Below are positions 22,108-34,167 of a DNA stretch of 64,000 nt, in pieces. Below the pieces are notes generated by a model, which searched no databases, was not told where the DNA came from, and was given only the letters and a program-made list of their open reading frames with translations. This DNA comes from Effrenium voratum (Eukaryota > Sar > Dinophyceae > Suessiales > Symbiodiniaceae), in NCBI GenBank assembly GCA_963377175.1, contig CAUJNA010001613.1:137501-201500 (forward strand), read 5' to 3'. The number at the start of each line of letters is the position of its first letter. Position 1 is the first letter of the stretch. The position numbers and the translations under genes are program-made.

Positions 22108-22275
22108 CGATCAGCCTGGAACCTTTCGGATTGCCAAGTTGCCAGCGTGTGCCATTCCTGTTAAAATTGCACAGTTGCCAACTTGGCGGGCAAAAAGCAG
22201 AGCACGTGTCCATTGCGGACTTTCCACGACGTCTATGGCCAACGAGGTCACGTATATTCTGAGCTGCAAGTTGGC
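22108..22275. repeat. Segment duplicated at 26008-26180
   Basis: TTTCGGATTGCCAAGTTGCC and, further on, CTATGGCCAACGAGGT match the sequence behind the family A copy at 25881. Both paralogues therefore carry the element at their left edge. Confidence 0.7.
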
Positions 22276-22913
22276 TGAAGTGTTCTAAACCATGGATTTG
22301 GGTGTGTGTCTTGCGAGGGTCCCGATTTTGGGTGGCTTTGGAGGGGAGCCCAAAAGAAAACCTCTTTTTGTGGGGGGGGGGGAACATACCCAGTTGGATA
22401 TTTGATTTTTTTCCCAGGGCCATGAACTTTTGGTCTAAGCCGCCTGTTGTGTTTGGCGCTGTTGGGCTTCACGCAAAAGATCCCAAGAGAGGCGAAAGCA
22501 GCACACGCATGGCTTGACGCACTGAGTTTCACCAAAGCTCAGGGAAATGGTTGATTTTCCATGAGAGCATTGTTCTGTTGGCTGCTGGGGAACATGCATA
22601 GGCCTCCAGGTTTGCAGAACCGAAGATGTCCTAGTAAACGCTCGCGCTGCAGGGGAGGATGATGGCGCCGGCAGGAGGGTCGATGGTGTTGATTGGGGGT
22701 GTCTGGGGACTTTGACACAAGCACTGCATTGCCTCTGAAAACTTGTGGGTGCTTAGAACGGATTTGAATGGGACCTGAGGCAGTTGTTCCCCTGTTGTAC
22801 CTCTTAGCTTCCCTATGGCAGCGTTGTGTGTTCTATTTCCAATTGTTTGCCTCTCTTGGCATGATTCAGCATTGCATTTAGCCAAGGTGGCCACGCTGAC
22901 ACAAGACACCTTT
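22276..22913. other. Interval without a recognisable gene
   Basis: No gene seen. A G run lies at 22372-22382. Confidence 0.5.
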
Positions 22914-23435
22914 CTTCCGCACACACACACACACATACACATACGCACATATACACATACGCACATATACACATACGCACACACACACAGATACACGCAC
23001 ACACACACACACACATATACACACACGAATACACCACACATACACAAATACACCACACATCCTACATACAAACACACAGATACGCACATATACACACCCA
23101 CATACACATATACGCACATACAAGCATACACGCATACACACAGGCATATATGCACATGCACACACACATACACACAGATGTACTTCCGCGCACACACACA
23201 CACACATACACATACGCACACACATATACGCATGCATACACACTTACACTCACACGCATACACACACGAATACACCACACATACACGAATACACCACACA
23301 TCCTACATCCACACACACACACAGAGATACACACATATACACACCCACATACACGTATACACACATAGAGGCACACACGCATACACACAGAGGCATATAT
23401 GGACATACACACGTACACACAGATGTACATACGCA
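22914..23435. repeat. Two tandem copies of a ~260-bp CACATA-rich unit
   Basis: Each copy starts CTTCCGC followed by CA runs, passes GAATACACCACACATACAC and CCACACATCCTACAT, and ends ACACACAGATGTAC. The order of variant words is preserved, so this is a duplication of a long unit rather than simple slippage. Confidence 0.8.
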
Positions 23436-23480
23436 CATACACACATACACACAGATGCAAAGGCACACAGCACACACACA

Positions 23481-23832
<352 letters not shown>

Positions 23833-25880
23833 TGATTGCACACAATGCGACAGATGTGGAGGAGATGGGACAAACGATGCAGAGAAGCATAGAAGGGAAG
23901 TACAACTTTGCTCTGCTGATGCAAGATGTTCACATCAAGCCAGCTATCGGTAATTTGTAAATACACCAGATGCAGAACCAAACCAGACACGCACACGCAC
24001 ACACACACACAACACACACACACAGACACACAGACACAGACATCAGCATAACCAAAAATGCAACGGATGTCCAACCAGAGATGCAGATGCAAATGCAGTC
24101 AACACAGTTGCAAAGTTCAAAGAGCAACGCAATTGAGCACAGCCATCAACCTTTCGGAAGTACGATCCTTTGGGTGGAAAACAGATTTGGCCCATGGCAG
24201 CAAATTCGTCAGGATGCGGCGGGGCAAGATGGGCGCACGTGCCTGACCCGCTCTGAAAGGAGCGCGCGGATTTCCGAGTCTGCGCTTTGGCGCTTCGGAT
24301 AGGAGGGGAAGGTTCCTGTGCCTCAGAGCCTCAGTTTCTATGGTTTCATGTCAATAGCGATGGTCATCATGTTTTGGGATAAAGGCTAGCCACCCATGAG
24401 TAGTCTTGTAGACGGAAATCAACCGCAAAGCTCGTTTGGAGTAGGGGGGTGTCCCTTATGTTATGTCTTTGCTCATTTGGTTCGCCGTATTTTGGCTCTT
24501 CAACCAGGGCTTCAGTGGCCCCAGTTGGGTCCTTTATTGAGGACGACTGCGCATCAGAAACACGAACGAGTCTGTCTGGTTTTGGCGTACCCCCTTTTTT
24601 TGGCCTTTAAAGGGAGCAGGAACACCACCAGTTTTGGGTGTCCCCTAAATAAGACACACCCAAGGGGGAAGTCCGAGAAACAAGGGTGATTCTAGTTTAC
24701 TTCGGAAATGAGAGACATGGTGCACCAGTCAGTGTACCAAGCAACACAATTTCAGCGATGGAGGAGGGTACGGTAGAACAGAGAAAGGCTGGAGTCTCTC
24801 CTGCTTCTTTCCTGCAACTTGCAACGATGCTTGTGCAACATGGCTGTGAGAGGTTTTTTTCTACCCAAAGGTTGGTCACTCGCCGCGCGAGTGTTAGCAC
24901 ATTTGGGTGCTAAGCTTGTGAAGGAGCTTTTCGGGGAAGATGGACTCCTGGCAGAGCCCTTTGCACCACTTTGCTCTTTGAGAATGGGGCATAGGGAGCT
25001 TGCCTGCCCTCAGCAGTGCGACTGCCAAGAAGCGCGCGTGAAAGGACTCAAGCGGGCAGGTGAGTGGCCACGGAGATGTGAAGCAACCACGGGCCTCTAG
25101 ATGCTTAGTACGTTGTAAAAGCATGTTGAAACCGGCGGGTCCGGCCCAGCCCGGGTTGCTATGAGCTTGGCGGTCGGAAGGGCATTTTGTTTTTCTGTGA
25201 GGTGCTCTGTGAAAGGTGAAGCCTTGAAGTTGCACGCCGTGGGTCACTTCTGTTCGCGGGAAAGTCTCCCAGGAATCCCAAAGGTCTGGGTACCTGGAGG
25301 AAAAGGCCGTGTGCCAAGTTGTCAGTTTCACTCGCCAAATGGAACAGCAGGAAAAGAGGCCGGTGGCGCATGGAATGCGCATGCGGCTTGGGGCGCATGG
25401 ATTCAGCACGTGTCACTTCTGGTCTTGGCCAACGAACAGGACACAGTGCGTGTGGCTATCACGTCGGTGGACAAGACGCCCCATGTATATCATTGAGGTT
25501 TGTCACAGGGTCTCCAATCGAACATCATACCTTTTTTGCCAGTTCCCAGCCACAGGGCTTCTTCATCATTTAGCTTCTTTCGAGTTTGAAGGGATTTATG
25601 AGGTATTCCTGCTGAATGTTCGACTTTTAGGGCACCCACGAACCACGAGTTGCCAAAACGGTAGCCCTGCGAAGGAGCCTTCCTTCGTCGCTCGGACCCT
25701 ATTTCAAGAAGCTATTCGAGCAGCCTCCATTTTGAGGGATCTCGAACGCAACACAAGGGGCTGAATAAATTACTAGCAGGCTTTCTCCGTGATCGGGGGG
25801 CTTCGGAGGGAGGAAGGGAGGGAGGGGGGAGGGAGGGAGCCCAAGTAAGAGAACAAAATCAGACCATTTCTGCTACGTTG
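23833..25880. other. Interval without a recognisable gene
   Basis: Contains a short CA patch (23990-24035), a small family F-like patch at 24590-24670 (TTTTGGGTGTCCCCTAAATA) and a GGGAGGGA purine run at 25808-25838. No exon supported. Confidence 0.5.
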
Positions 25881-26000
25881 CTAGGTCCGCCAGTAGTGCC
25901 CTTGTAACTTTTTTGGGGGAGGGTTCCCCTGCTAAAATAGACAACAGCACAAAGTTGGTACCCTTGTTCTAGCCTCCTAGCTCTCTACTGGAGGACCTAG
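25881..26000. mobile_element. Short TIR element, family A (copy 6)
   Basis: Left end CTAGGTCCGCCAG, right end CTGGAGGACCTAG: 13-bp inverted repeats with two mismatches. A CTAGCCTC slip precedes the right end. Confidence 0.9.
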
Positions 26001-26007
26001 CCTAGCA

Positions 26008-26180
26008 CGTTTCGGATGGCTAAGTTGCTGGCGTGTACCGTTCCTTTCACCCACAGTTGCCAACTTGCGGGCGGGCAAAAAGCAGAGGCGACGGGCACAT
26101 GTTCCATGTCGGAGTTTCCACGACTATGGCCAACGAGGTTTTTCGTACATTCTGGTGAGCAATGTGGGCTGCAAGTTGGG
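26008..26180. repeat. Paralogue of 22108-22275
   Basis: Shares TTGCCAACTTG, GGGCAAAAAGCAGAG, TTTCCACGAC and CTATGGCCAACGAGGT in the same order. Confidence 0.7.
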
Positions 26181-26376
26181 TTTTTAGATCTCACTTTGGG
26201 TCTTGAAGCAAGCCGGCGTGCACCGTTCCTCTTACCCACAGTTGCCCACTTGCAGGTTGGGTTTTTAGATCGCTTTGGGTCCTGAAGCAACTCTTCCTCC
26301 AACTGCCAGGACCCAAAGTGAAATAAAAACCCAAAGTCAAACAAAAGCTCCTCCTCCAACTTTGGGTTTTTATTTC
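26177..26376. repeat. Direct and inverted repeats with 18-bp perfect arms
   Basis: GTTGGGTTTTTAGATC occurs at 26177 and 26257. GAAATAAAAACCCAAAGT (26320-26337) then faces ACTTTGGGTTTTTATTTC (26359-26376) exactly. Confidence 0.85.
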
Positions 26377-26597
26377 CTTTTTTGGGTTATACAGACCTGT
26401 CATGTTTTTTTGCTGTTTGGGGTCGAGGCTGGTGTACTTTCACTTTGGACCGAACTCCGCCAGGCCTCCTCCTGGCTCAGCGCTGCCTTCTCCTTCGCCG
26501 GGCGCCCATAGGCTGAGCGGGAGGGAGTCGGCTTGCGATCGGTGGGGGGGGGGGGGGTTTGAAGGCGTGGCTCAAGAGCCCACTTGGCCACTTGCCC

Positions 26598-26726
26598 CAC
26601 TTGGCTGTGGCGGTCAAAACCAAGGGTACCATTTTGGGGTAGGTGAATTCACCACCCATTTTAGTCCGTTTTAGTGGGGATTAAGATGTTCACTGGGGGT
26701 ACGGGGTTTTGACCCATGGCCACTTG
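26598..26726. mobile_element. Family B-like TIR element
   Basis: Left GGCTGTGGCGGTCAAAACC, right GGTTTTGACCCATGGCCACT. The interior carries CCATTTTAGTCCGTTTTAGT, as in families C to E, so it is mosaic. Confidence 0.5.
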
Positions 26727-27488
26727 CTCAACTAGGTAAGGATCCTTCTGTCAATTGCACTTCAACCCATGCTCTAGCTATGACCATGTGACCGGTTTTT
26801 TCCGCCAAGCTCCTTCTCCCAACTTTGGCGCGTGCCAAGAGCTCCAGCATGTTGCTCGCGGGCCTGACTGCATGACTGCATGACAGACGACATGTCAGAG
26901 ACAGACCTCAGAGTCCTTGTGCATCAGTGTTGTCGGGGCCCCTTTGACCCGGGCCATCCGCGCGACTTCCGAGGCTCGTCTCCAGGACTGTGACATCCAC
27001 GCAGGGGGGCCTCAGGGAAGCGAAGCGAAACTTGAGCCATGAGGCGACCAAGCTTGCTTGTCCCAGCACGATGGCTTCCATTTGCTTAAGAATATGTTCT
27101 TTATTTTCCTTTGTTAGTTTCAAAAGGAATTGATCACCACTGGAAATATATTATTTTTCCAGGGGTCTTAACCAAATGGAAGATGGTCTTCATCTTTGAA
27201 CAGCGAATTGGGATCCTGCCTGAAACTCGCATGAGACAACGGCCGGAATTGCAACTCAACGTAGCATGAGCATGCTATGCTCACCATTGAACTCTGCCTG
27301 TGTGTGTGTGTTGGAAATTGTTGGGCCTGTTCTGCTTGGATGGTGTGGGCTTCAAACACTACAAGGCGTCTATCCCGGGTTTGAACAATGCCATTTAGGC
27401 TTTTAAGTCTACTGAGGCATGCAGGTTGCTCGGCACTCCTTGAGAGCGAAGGAGAAAGTGAGACTGGAACAGACTTCAAGATGGGTTT
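26727..27488. other. Interval without a recognisable gene
   Basis: TTTATTTTCCTTTGTTAG and TTTTTCCAGGGG at 27100-27165 resemble 16250-16330. No exon supported. Confidence 0.45.
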
Positions 27489-27745
27489 TGTTTGTTTGTT
27501 TTGTGTGTGTTTGTTTGTTTGTTTGTTTGTTTGTTTGTTTGTTTGCTTGTTTGTTTGTTTGTTTGTTTGTTTGTTTGTTTGTTTGTTTGTTCGTTCGTTC
27601 GTTTGTTTGTTCATTCGCTTGTTTTTTCATTTCTGTGTGTTTGCGTGTCGGTGTGTCTGTGTCTGTGTGTCTGTGTGTCTGCGTGTCTGCGTGTCTGCGT
27701 GTCTGTGTGTCTGCGTGTCAGTGTGTCTGTGTGTGCGTTTGTTCG
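27489..27745. repeat. GTTT array followed by GTGTCTGC array
   Basis: Near-perfect GTTT units to about 27620, then GTGTCTGT and GTGTCTGC octamers to 27745. Confidence 0.95.
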
Positions 27746-28442
27746 ATGCTTTGATTTTTTTGTTTGCTTGTTTGTGCGTGCATACGTCCGTGCCTGCGTG
27801 CCTGTGTGCCTGTGTGTGTGTGTGTCTTATGTTGAGCAACAGCCAACAGTTAGCTTTGCAGAATGGAGCCCCCAACCCCACCCACCTTTGGAAGTATTTT
27901 GTGGGCCGGGGTGGAATGCCATTCACACTTGCAAGTTGCGTGCCTTTTTGCAATCTGGGGCAACTGCCGTCAATTCAATCACAACTTAGGGCAGTTGCAA
28001 GGTTTGGCTAGTCAGCTTCATCATTTCATTTGGGATAACGGGACTTGGACTTTGCAAATGAGACTTGGTGTCACACGTGTCACAGATTTCACAGAATGCG
28101 CAGATATGATGTTGATCGCTACTGGCTTTGAGCACCGTGCTGAAGAAGAGAATCAAGGCATCGCGGGTAACTCTGTCCCTGAAACTGCATTTGATTTTTC
28201 GTTCTTTTGCCGGCGGTTGCGCCGTGTTTTTTTTGTTCTTTCTCCTGGGATGCCCAGTTTTCGGTTTTCGGGCGGTTCCAAGCGACCATGCCATCTCTAT
28301 GGTGAGAGCATGCTCCAAGTGAACCACGTGCTCAAAACCCGGGTAGATGAAGTTTAAGGGACAATCCCAACTCTAAATCGCTGCGGATATCCGCCTTCTT
28401 AATTCTTGAAGCATGGTTCTGGGGATCGACCGTTTTAATGCC
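27746..28442. other. Interval without a recognisable gene
   Basis: The open frame 27863-28357 has no bias or motif. Nothing else seen. Confidence 0.45.
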
Positions 28443-28572
28443 CTAGGTCCCCCAGTGGTGCCCTTTCACCCTTTTCTGGGGGGAGGGTTCCCTACTAAAA
28501 TACGCTACAGAAAAAAAAACAAAAAAACATCGGGTACCAACTTATTCTAACCTCTCAAATCTGGAGGACCTA
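28443..28572. mobile_element. Short TIR element, family A (copy 7)
   Basis: CTAGGTCCCCCAG at the left and CTGGAGGACCTA at the right. The core is GGGGGGAGGGTTCCCTACTA and GGTACCAACTTATTCTAACC. Coding-like sequence follows within 15 bases. Confidence 0.85.
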
Positions 28573-28583
28573 CCGCGTTTTGA

Positions 28584-28806
28584 TTCGGACTCCAATTGGC
28601 AAGTTGGTCACAGGCGTCGATGCTTCGAATCCGAGGCCTGGGTGCCGACTCCCGTGCCACTGTGGAGTGCGTCGTCTTCCATGCCTGGGGGCCCAGTCGG
28701 TCGGTCAGTCGTGACGCTCGCCGCGGAGGGCGGAAGGCGGACGCCAAGCCATGGGAGGAGCGCAAGAAAGGCGCGCTCGCCCGCAAGAAACCGACCTTCC
28801 GCAAAG
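28584..28806 (+). CDS. Candidate exon, basic protein, unidentified
   Basis: A frame opens after an in-frame TGA (28581) and reads LRIRGLGADSRATVECVVFH, then AWGPSRSVSRDARRGGRKAD and PWEERKKGALARKKPTFRKG, with very strong GC-ending codons. It is Arg/Lys-rich, suggesting a nucleic-acid-binding or ribosomal-type surface, but no family is recognised. An alternative frame (YRVLIRTPIGKLVTGVDASN) is open over the first 100 bases, so the 5' border is unsure. It sits right behind a family A element. Confidence 0.5.
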
Positions 28807-30630
28807 GGACTCATTGCAGAATTTGGATGGAATTGCTTGGGGGAAGTATTGGCTGGGAGAGCAAGGGCCACGTCACGTCATGAAGAAACATGTTGGAATT
28901 CCAGAAGGAGCCATGAGCATACACTTGAACTGGTTACATTTTGCTCGCAGCTTGCTCGAATCTGCATTTTGGGGCCAGCTCAAAGATTCGATTTTTGCCT
29001 TGGAACCATGAGTATCTAGCTGTTTGAGGGTAGCAACCGGCAGCAAATGATTGCCCTGCAAACTCACATGGACACCCAAAACTACATTCCGTTAAAAGTG
29101 CCGATTTGATTATTGGGTTCCATGTGCATAGGAGCGACAAGGTTCCTTTCAGACTGGTTGGCTCTTCAAGGCTTCGATCATGGCTTCGGGGTGTTCATTG
29201 CAGGCCTTGGAGCGACTTCCTTCGGATTTATATACTCATGTTTGGTCTTGCAAACTGAGATCACCGGTTGCAAAGCAACCCGCTGCCAGGAAAAGTAGGC
29301 TGGGTCGAGGCTGTGCGCTTTGCGTTTGCCCGGATTGTGTGCCTTATGATTTCTGACTTGGCCACCATGTAACTTTGTGACTGATGTTCTTTGGTCATTC
29401 TTTGGCGCGACTGGGGCAGACCGCGCCCTTTTTGCGCTCGCAGCTTGAACTTTCGGGGTCCTACTTTGGAACAGCAGGGATGCATTTTTCTCGCTGGAAC
29501 TGTGACCCCCAAAAAAATCTTTGGAAAGGCCTGGCAGTGATGGCGATTCCCAAACCCGTTGGACATTCGGATGTGTGGAATGCCGGACGCAGGCCTGGGT
29601 AGGCCTTCAACCAGACTTGAGGTCAAAGACGTGGACCAGATCTACAGATGAGTCTGTCCGTTGAAGGAAAGCCGGGCAAACCCTAGTAGGTTTGACACAG
29701 GCTCGTTATAGCTATCTTCCATGTGGATCTGAAGCAAGAAAACACGCCCTTTGATCTCTGCAAGGCGCAAGGCCATGTCCCATCAGCTTCCTGTCTGCCT
29801 TTAGCTTTGGCTTGATCCTGCCCTTCAGATTCCTGTCTGCCTTGAAAACTTCGTGCCTAGCTACAAGCATCCAAGAAATGATCTCAGGCCGCAGCTGGAG
29901 CGGCGGAACTTCTACGAGGCACGAGAATGTTTCTGGGTGCCATGTGCCGTGCGAAGGGTGAGTTTTGGTTTGTTTTGCCGTGGATCCTTCATTTGGCTAT
30001 GAATTTTAATGGGGGACCCCCTGAAAAGTGGTTGGTGGACATAAATCCCCGCCTAAATGGTGTCCACCAAAGGGTCCCTAAGTACAATTCATACCCATTT
30101 GTTGTCACGAGCCTTGGCTCCAAATGTTGTGCAGTTCTGGACCCCTTTGGAGATTGCTTGTGCTCGGTATTTGAAGTATGCGTGTCGTCATTCATGGTAT
30201 TGCCTGTGATCCACGGCACGCTTGGCATTGGATGTTCAGGCTGCTTGTGTTGACATTCCAGATGAAGGTTCGTGATTGATCAAATGGTGGCACTGAATCG
30301 TGGAAGCGGACAGCCGATACGTCCTCAACTGCTCTCCAATCTTTGTCGAAAGGCAGAGCCTTTGTTGGGCCTATGGTTCCGTTTGCTTTCCTTGCCTTGC
30401 CCAACACTTGAACGGTTCTTCAGACCTTTGGTCTCTCATCAACTTGATCCCAAGTTTTCCGGCACACCCAACACAAGCAGTGAACTCACAGCATGCCAAG
30501 CCAGGACAAGCCCACCAGGGTCCCTGTGGCTTCCCTTCAACCCAAAGGTACCAAGCCTGAAACGAAAGGAGCCAGAACTCTTTCTTAAAGTCAAAATGGG
30601 CTTGGTGCCATTTTTTCCATCCACTTCCAG
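28807..30630. other. Mostly non-coding, one tiny exon-like patch
   Basis: At 29887-29918 the words GATCTCAG|...|TACGAG|GC frame a 32-bp patch reading PQLERRNFYE. At 30031-30078 TTGGTGGACA faces TGTCCACCAA, a further TIR-like pair. Nothing else supported. Confidence 0.4.
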
Positions 30631-30795
30631 GTTGGGAACCGCGACGGATCATCCAAAAAGCGCCGGCGCTCGCCGGGAATTCGGTTCGGCCGCCCGCGCG
30701 ACGTCCGTCTCGAGCCCAGGCCTCGGCCCTGCCCGCGGCGGCGCTGGACAATGCGCTGCTGCCCTGCCGCGCGGCCCAGAGGGATCACCGGATCC
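30631..30795 (+). CDS. Possible exon, GC-rich, frame uncertain
   Basis: The acceptor TCCACTTCCAG ends at 30630 and composition jumps to very GC-rich. One frame reads GNSVRPPARRPSRAQASALP then AAALDNALLPCRAAQRDHRI, but other frames on both strands are open too. A C homopolymer follows at 30797. Confidence 0.25.
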
Positions 30796-30884
30796 CCCCC
30801 CCCCCCCCCATTGACCTGTGGCGGTCATGCGGACGATCTTCGGCATGTGCACGGCAAGCGCGGTGCAGCATGCGGTTCAAGCTG

Positions 30885-31541
30885 TCACCTAATGGGTCGG
30901 CTTAAGTCGTTCGTGACTCTCACCGGCCTCCTTAGAGTAAACAGTTGGATCGCCTGGCGAGCCGTTTTAAGCTCACTGAAAGGGATCACCAACGGGAGGC
31001 CCTGGAGCGGAAACGAAATCCCACATGCTCCAAGGCATAAGCCCTTCACCTCGTTGATTGGGCATCCAAAGAATTCACCGCAGGCAAAAAGGGCTCCTTT
31101 CAAGAAGCGAATGAGCCCAGCCACCGTACAAGAGACATGTGACTCCTGAGGTGCATCACACGAAAGAACCCATGCAGTGCCGTTGTGGCTTGCAACGGGA
31201 TGTGGTAACTCGGCAATGCCGTTCGCATGCAAAATGAAGACAAGCTCAAGCCATGAGACTTCGCAACAGGCAGTTCCATCACTTAAGTGACTGATCTGCC
31301 AGGCCAGTAGCTTCTGAAGAAAAGGGACACACCATTTTTCCAAGGCCGGTGTGGTATCCAGCTGCTCTGTCCAAGTGTCCGGGAGAAAGCTAATCCAAGG
31401 CTCCTGATCGCTAAGGCGGGGCTCCCAAACCGATTCATCTTCTGCCGACAGTTCCGCTTCCAACCAATCAGTGTGATGCAGCGTTTGATTTGCCGCTGCA
31501 ACTGCTAGATGAAGTTGCCGGAGGAGTCCAACATCGCTCAA
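30885..31541 (-). CDS. Retroelement-like ORF fragment (218 codons)
   Basis: An uninterrupted minus-strand frame begins MSDVGLLRQLHLAVAAANQT and contains TACCEVSWLELVFILHANGI, then a region with GLPLVIPFSELKTARQAIQL, ending RPVRVTNDLSRPIR. The plus strand over the same stretch has only short frames, and the composition (many Trp, Leu and acidic residues) suggests a true protein. The SWLEL block followed by a conserved-looking C-terminal part reminds me of the region behind the reverse transcriptase in dinoflagellate LINE-type polyproteins. That is an impression, not a match: no reverse transcriptase or RNase H motif is visible here. If right, it is a 5'-truncated or degraded retrotransposon remnant. 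Confidence 0.4.
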   Translation of the reverse strand: MSDVGLLRQLHLAVAAANQTLHHTDWLEAELSAEDESVWEPRLSDQEPWISFLPDTWTEQLDTTPALEKWCVPFLQKLLAWQISHLSDGTACCEVSWLELVFILHANGIAELPHPVASHNGTAWVLSCDAPQESHVSCTVAGLIRFLKGALFACGEFFGCPINEVKGLCLGACGISFPLQGLPLVIPFSELKTARQAIQLFTLRRPVRVTNDLSRPIR

Positions 31542-31640
31542 GGTTTGCTGCTCATGATCCCGATATTGCGCCCAGAGCGTCCAAAAAGGCGATGAGCGAC
31601 GTTGGCGTCCTTCAGCAGCCGCGATGTCGGCTTTCGAATA

Positions 31641-31758
31641 CCTGTGGCGGTCAAAAATAGAAATGGCAGCCCCAAACTGGGTTGCCCTGCTAAATGGAAG
31701 GCTAACACCTGCGGTCCAAGTCCTGGTGGCTTAAGTTTGACCCACACCCATGTGGCGG
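31641..31758. mobile_element. Short TIR element, family B
   Basis: CTGTGGCGGTCAAAAATAG at the left, TTTGACCCACACCCATGTGG at the right. Core GGTTGCCCTGCTAAATGGAA and ACCTGCGGTCC. Confidence 0.75.
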
Positions 31759-31984
31759 GTGAACGCCTTTTTTTTTGGGGGGGGGCTCCAGCTCCAGCTC
31801 CTGGGTGAGTTTGTTGCTCACCACTGCGGAACATTCTTCAGAAGCGCCTCTTATTTGGCTTTTTTGGGTCAGAGGATTCGATCTGAGCCTCAGCTAAGCA
31901 ATCCTTAGTTGGCGGTTTGGACGATTTGGGGAACTGATGGCCTGAACCGCCAGACCATAAATCCAAACCACCAATCTCAGGGAA

Positions 31985-32022
31985 GCTGAATCTCGGCGGT
32001 TCGGTTCCGGGCGAATCGCCCG
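31985..32022. repeat. CCGGGCGAATCGCCCGG palindrome
   Basis: A 17-bp odd-length palindrome flanked by GGTTC and GGTTC words. Context otherwise anonymous. Confidence 0.7.
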
Positions 32023-32029
32023 GTTCAAC

Positions 32030-32130
32030 TTAGGTTCCTAGATGTTTTCAGTTGGTTTAGTGGTTGGGTGTCCATTTCACCGAATGAAAGTTAGACCTTT
32101 CGCAGGGCGTCAGAAAACGGACGGCCCACT
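32030..32130. mobile_element. Family D element
   Basis: GTTGGTTTAGTGGTTGGGTG, TCCATTTCACC and GAAAGTTAGACCTTTCGCAG match the copy at 36120. Confidence 0.5.
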
Positions 32131-32237
32131 CACGAAACAGTTCAGTGATTGGGGTGTTACGGGCTGGATTTTAAGGGGAGAAGGGATGGGGGGGGTTGCC
32201 CTCAAGTGAACATTGGTGAAAGTTTGATCGCTTGGTT

Positions 32238-32350
32238 TGGTAAGAAATAGATGGGTTCCACTGGTTTGGGTTGGGTCGCCTATTTTCATGAATCAGCTCA
32301 TTCATTGGGGTGGGGAAAGACCCCTCAGGGTGATGCGTGTTCACTGGGCG
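32238..32350. mobile_element. Family C element (diverged)
   Basis: AAATAGATGGGTTCCACTGG matches the inverted copy of the family C end at 48825-48851. The right end is unclear. Confidence 0.4.
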
Positions 32351-33796
32351 AGAGGTGTTTTAATAGTGTCCCCTTTTAGTGTGCGTCGGGCTATTAGATG
32401 CCAACAATGCGAAACGCACATGCGCGAAACGTTCAGAAGTTGTCCAATATTTTGTTTGAAGAAATGATGTGTTTGCAATCAGCCATCAAGAGGCGCAGAG
32501 GATGATCTGGAAGTTCTGGCCTGGCATAAACAAGTGGGCCCGATCATATCAAGCTACTGTGGCACCGGCGCAGAGGGCTCCTGTGGAAGCACAACAAGGC
32601 TGCGGCCGGTGAAATGGGCGCAGTGCAGACAATGTCTGCTGGACATGCAGCCACGCCCAAGAACATTCATAAATATGCTTTGTGGATTGTTGTGGGAATA
32701 TGGCCTCACCTTTTTTGGGAGATCTTTGAGATCATGTTTCATGTTCAGGATCCCACTTTGTGGGCGCAAAAGCGTTTTGTGGGCGCCAGTCACAGCCGTT
32801 CGACTCAGAAAGTTCAACCGAGCTTGCTAGCTGGTATGCGCCAATGTCGGGGAAGCCTTAAAATGAAAACAAGAGATCCCAGAAATTGGCCCCCCCAACA
32901 TGGTTTTTGGCTTCCCCTTTTTTCTCCACAAGAAGGGGAAACTTAAGAGTCACATCGGGCCCGCAGTTCTGAGGTCGCATCCGGGGCCTTGCGCGGCCCT
33001 CGCAGTTCCTCTCGCAGTTGGCAAGGGCCTCGTGCGTCGGGTCCTGCAAAACACGGGTCGACTTCGCATGGGTTCGGAACACAGCCCTGCGATTGATCGA
33101 CTGATAGAATCACTCAGGCAACCACGGAAAGGGTCTGTGTTCAAGGGGTTCTGACCATAGCACACAAGCGTTGAATCACACGGAACAGCTCTGCAATTTT
33201 CATAACGCATCGAGCGCATCCAACGCAATCATCGAAATCGAATCTTGCCTTGTGTAGGTTGACGGTCTCGCAAACAAAAAATGAGCAACGCTGAGGCCCA
33301 GAAACGCTGCAGCATAAATTGCGACTCACGTGCCTGCTCAATTTCTCAGTGGTAAGTTGCCACAAACATGTCCACCCTTGACCACCTTTGGCAGCTCCCA
33401 TGCGACAAACCCCTTCGATATGTGCAATTGACTTGTTGCGAGTTCGCTTTGGACAGCTGCGGCAACGTGCGCGTGTGCCCAAATGATTTAGGACGAGTTG
33501 CACCCGGCCCACATATTTTTTCTTATCAGAGTGTCCGAACAGGAACGGGCCTTCCACCTAACGGAACCCACCAGAAAACCCCTTGGTCAGGCTCCATGGC
33601 TACCCCAAACCCGTCGCAGGCTCCTAGCCACCGACCCTGCTGCGGTCTCTTGCAGGCGGGCGGATGGAACTCTTTTTTTTTGGGTGGGGGGGTGGGGGGC
33701 GAGGGGGATAGCAAGGCGTGTCAAATTTGCGTTGCGCAAGTTGGGACTTTTTGCTACCCCCGCGAAAGGATTTGCACTAGGTCTGTTTCTTCTTGG
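32351..33796. other. Interval without a supported exon
   Basis: Frames at 32480-32830 and 33368-33862 are open but without steady codon bias. A GGGTGGGGGGGTGG patch lies at 33682-33700. Confidence 0.4.
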
Positions 33797-33960
33797 GTCT
33801 GGTTGGTTGGCTGGCTGGTTGGCCGGCTGGTTGGTTTGTTGGGTGGCTCGCTGGCTGGCTGACTGGCTGACTGGCTGGCTGGGGTTGGTTGGTTAGTTGG
33901 TTGGGTCTGTTGGGGTTGGTTGGTTGTTTGGTGACTTTAGGTTGGCTTTCCAGTGTAGGT
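33797..33960. repeat. GGCTGGTT/GGTTGGTT repeat
   Basis: Imperfect tetramer array of GGTT, GGCT and GACT. Confidence 0.9.
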
Positions 33961-34167
33961 AAACCAACCGCAGCACCTAGCACAAATCAGCTCCAGGCCA
34001 GCCCCAAACCCACCCAAACCCACGAGCCTAGAGTGCGTGTCAAATTATGGGGACCCCCAAAATGCCTTCGGCTTTCCTTTTGATGTTCCAATGAAAACCC
34101 AAAAGGGTACCCCACACACACACACCCATTTTTCCCTACTGTGTTTCTCTTCGTTTCGGATCTTCAG

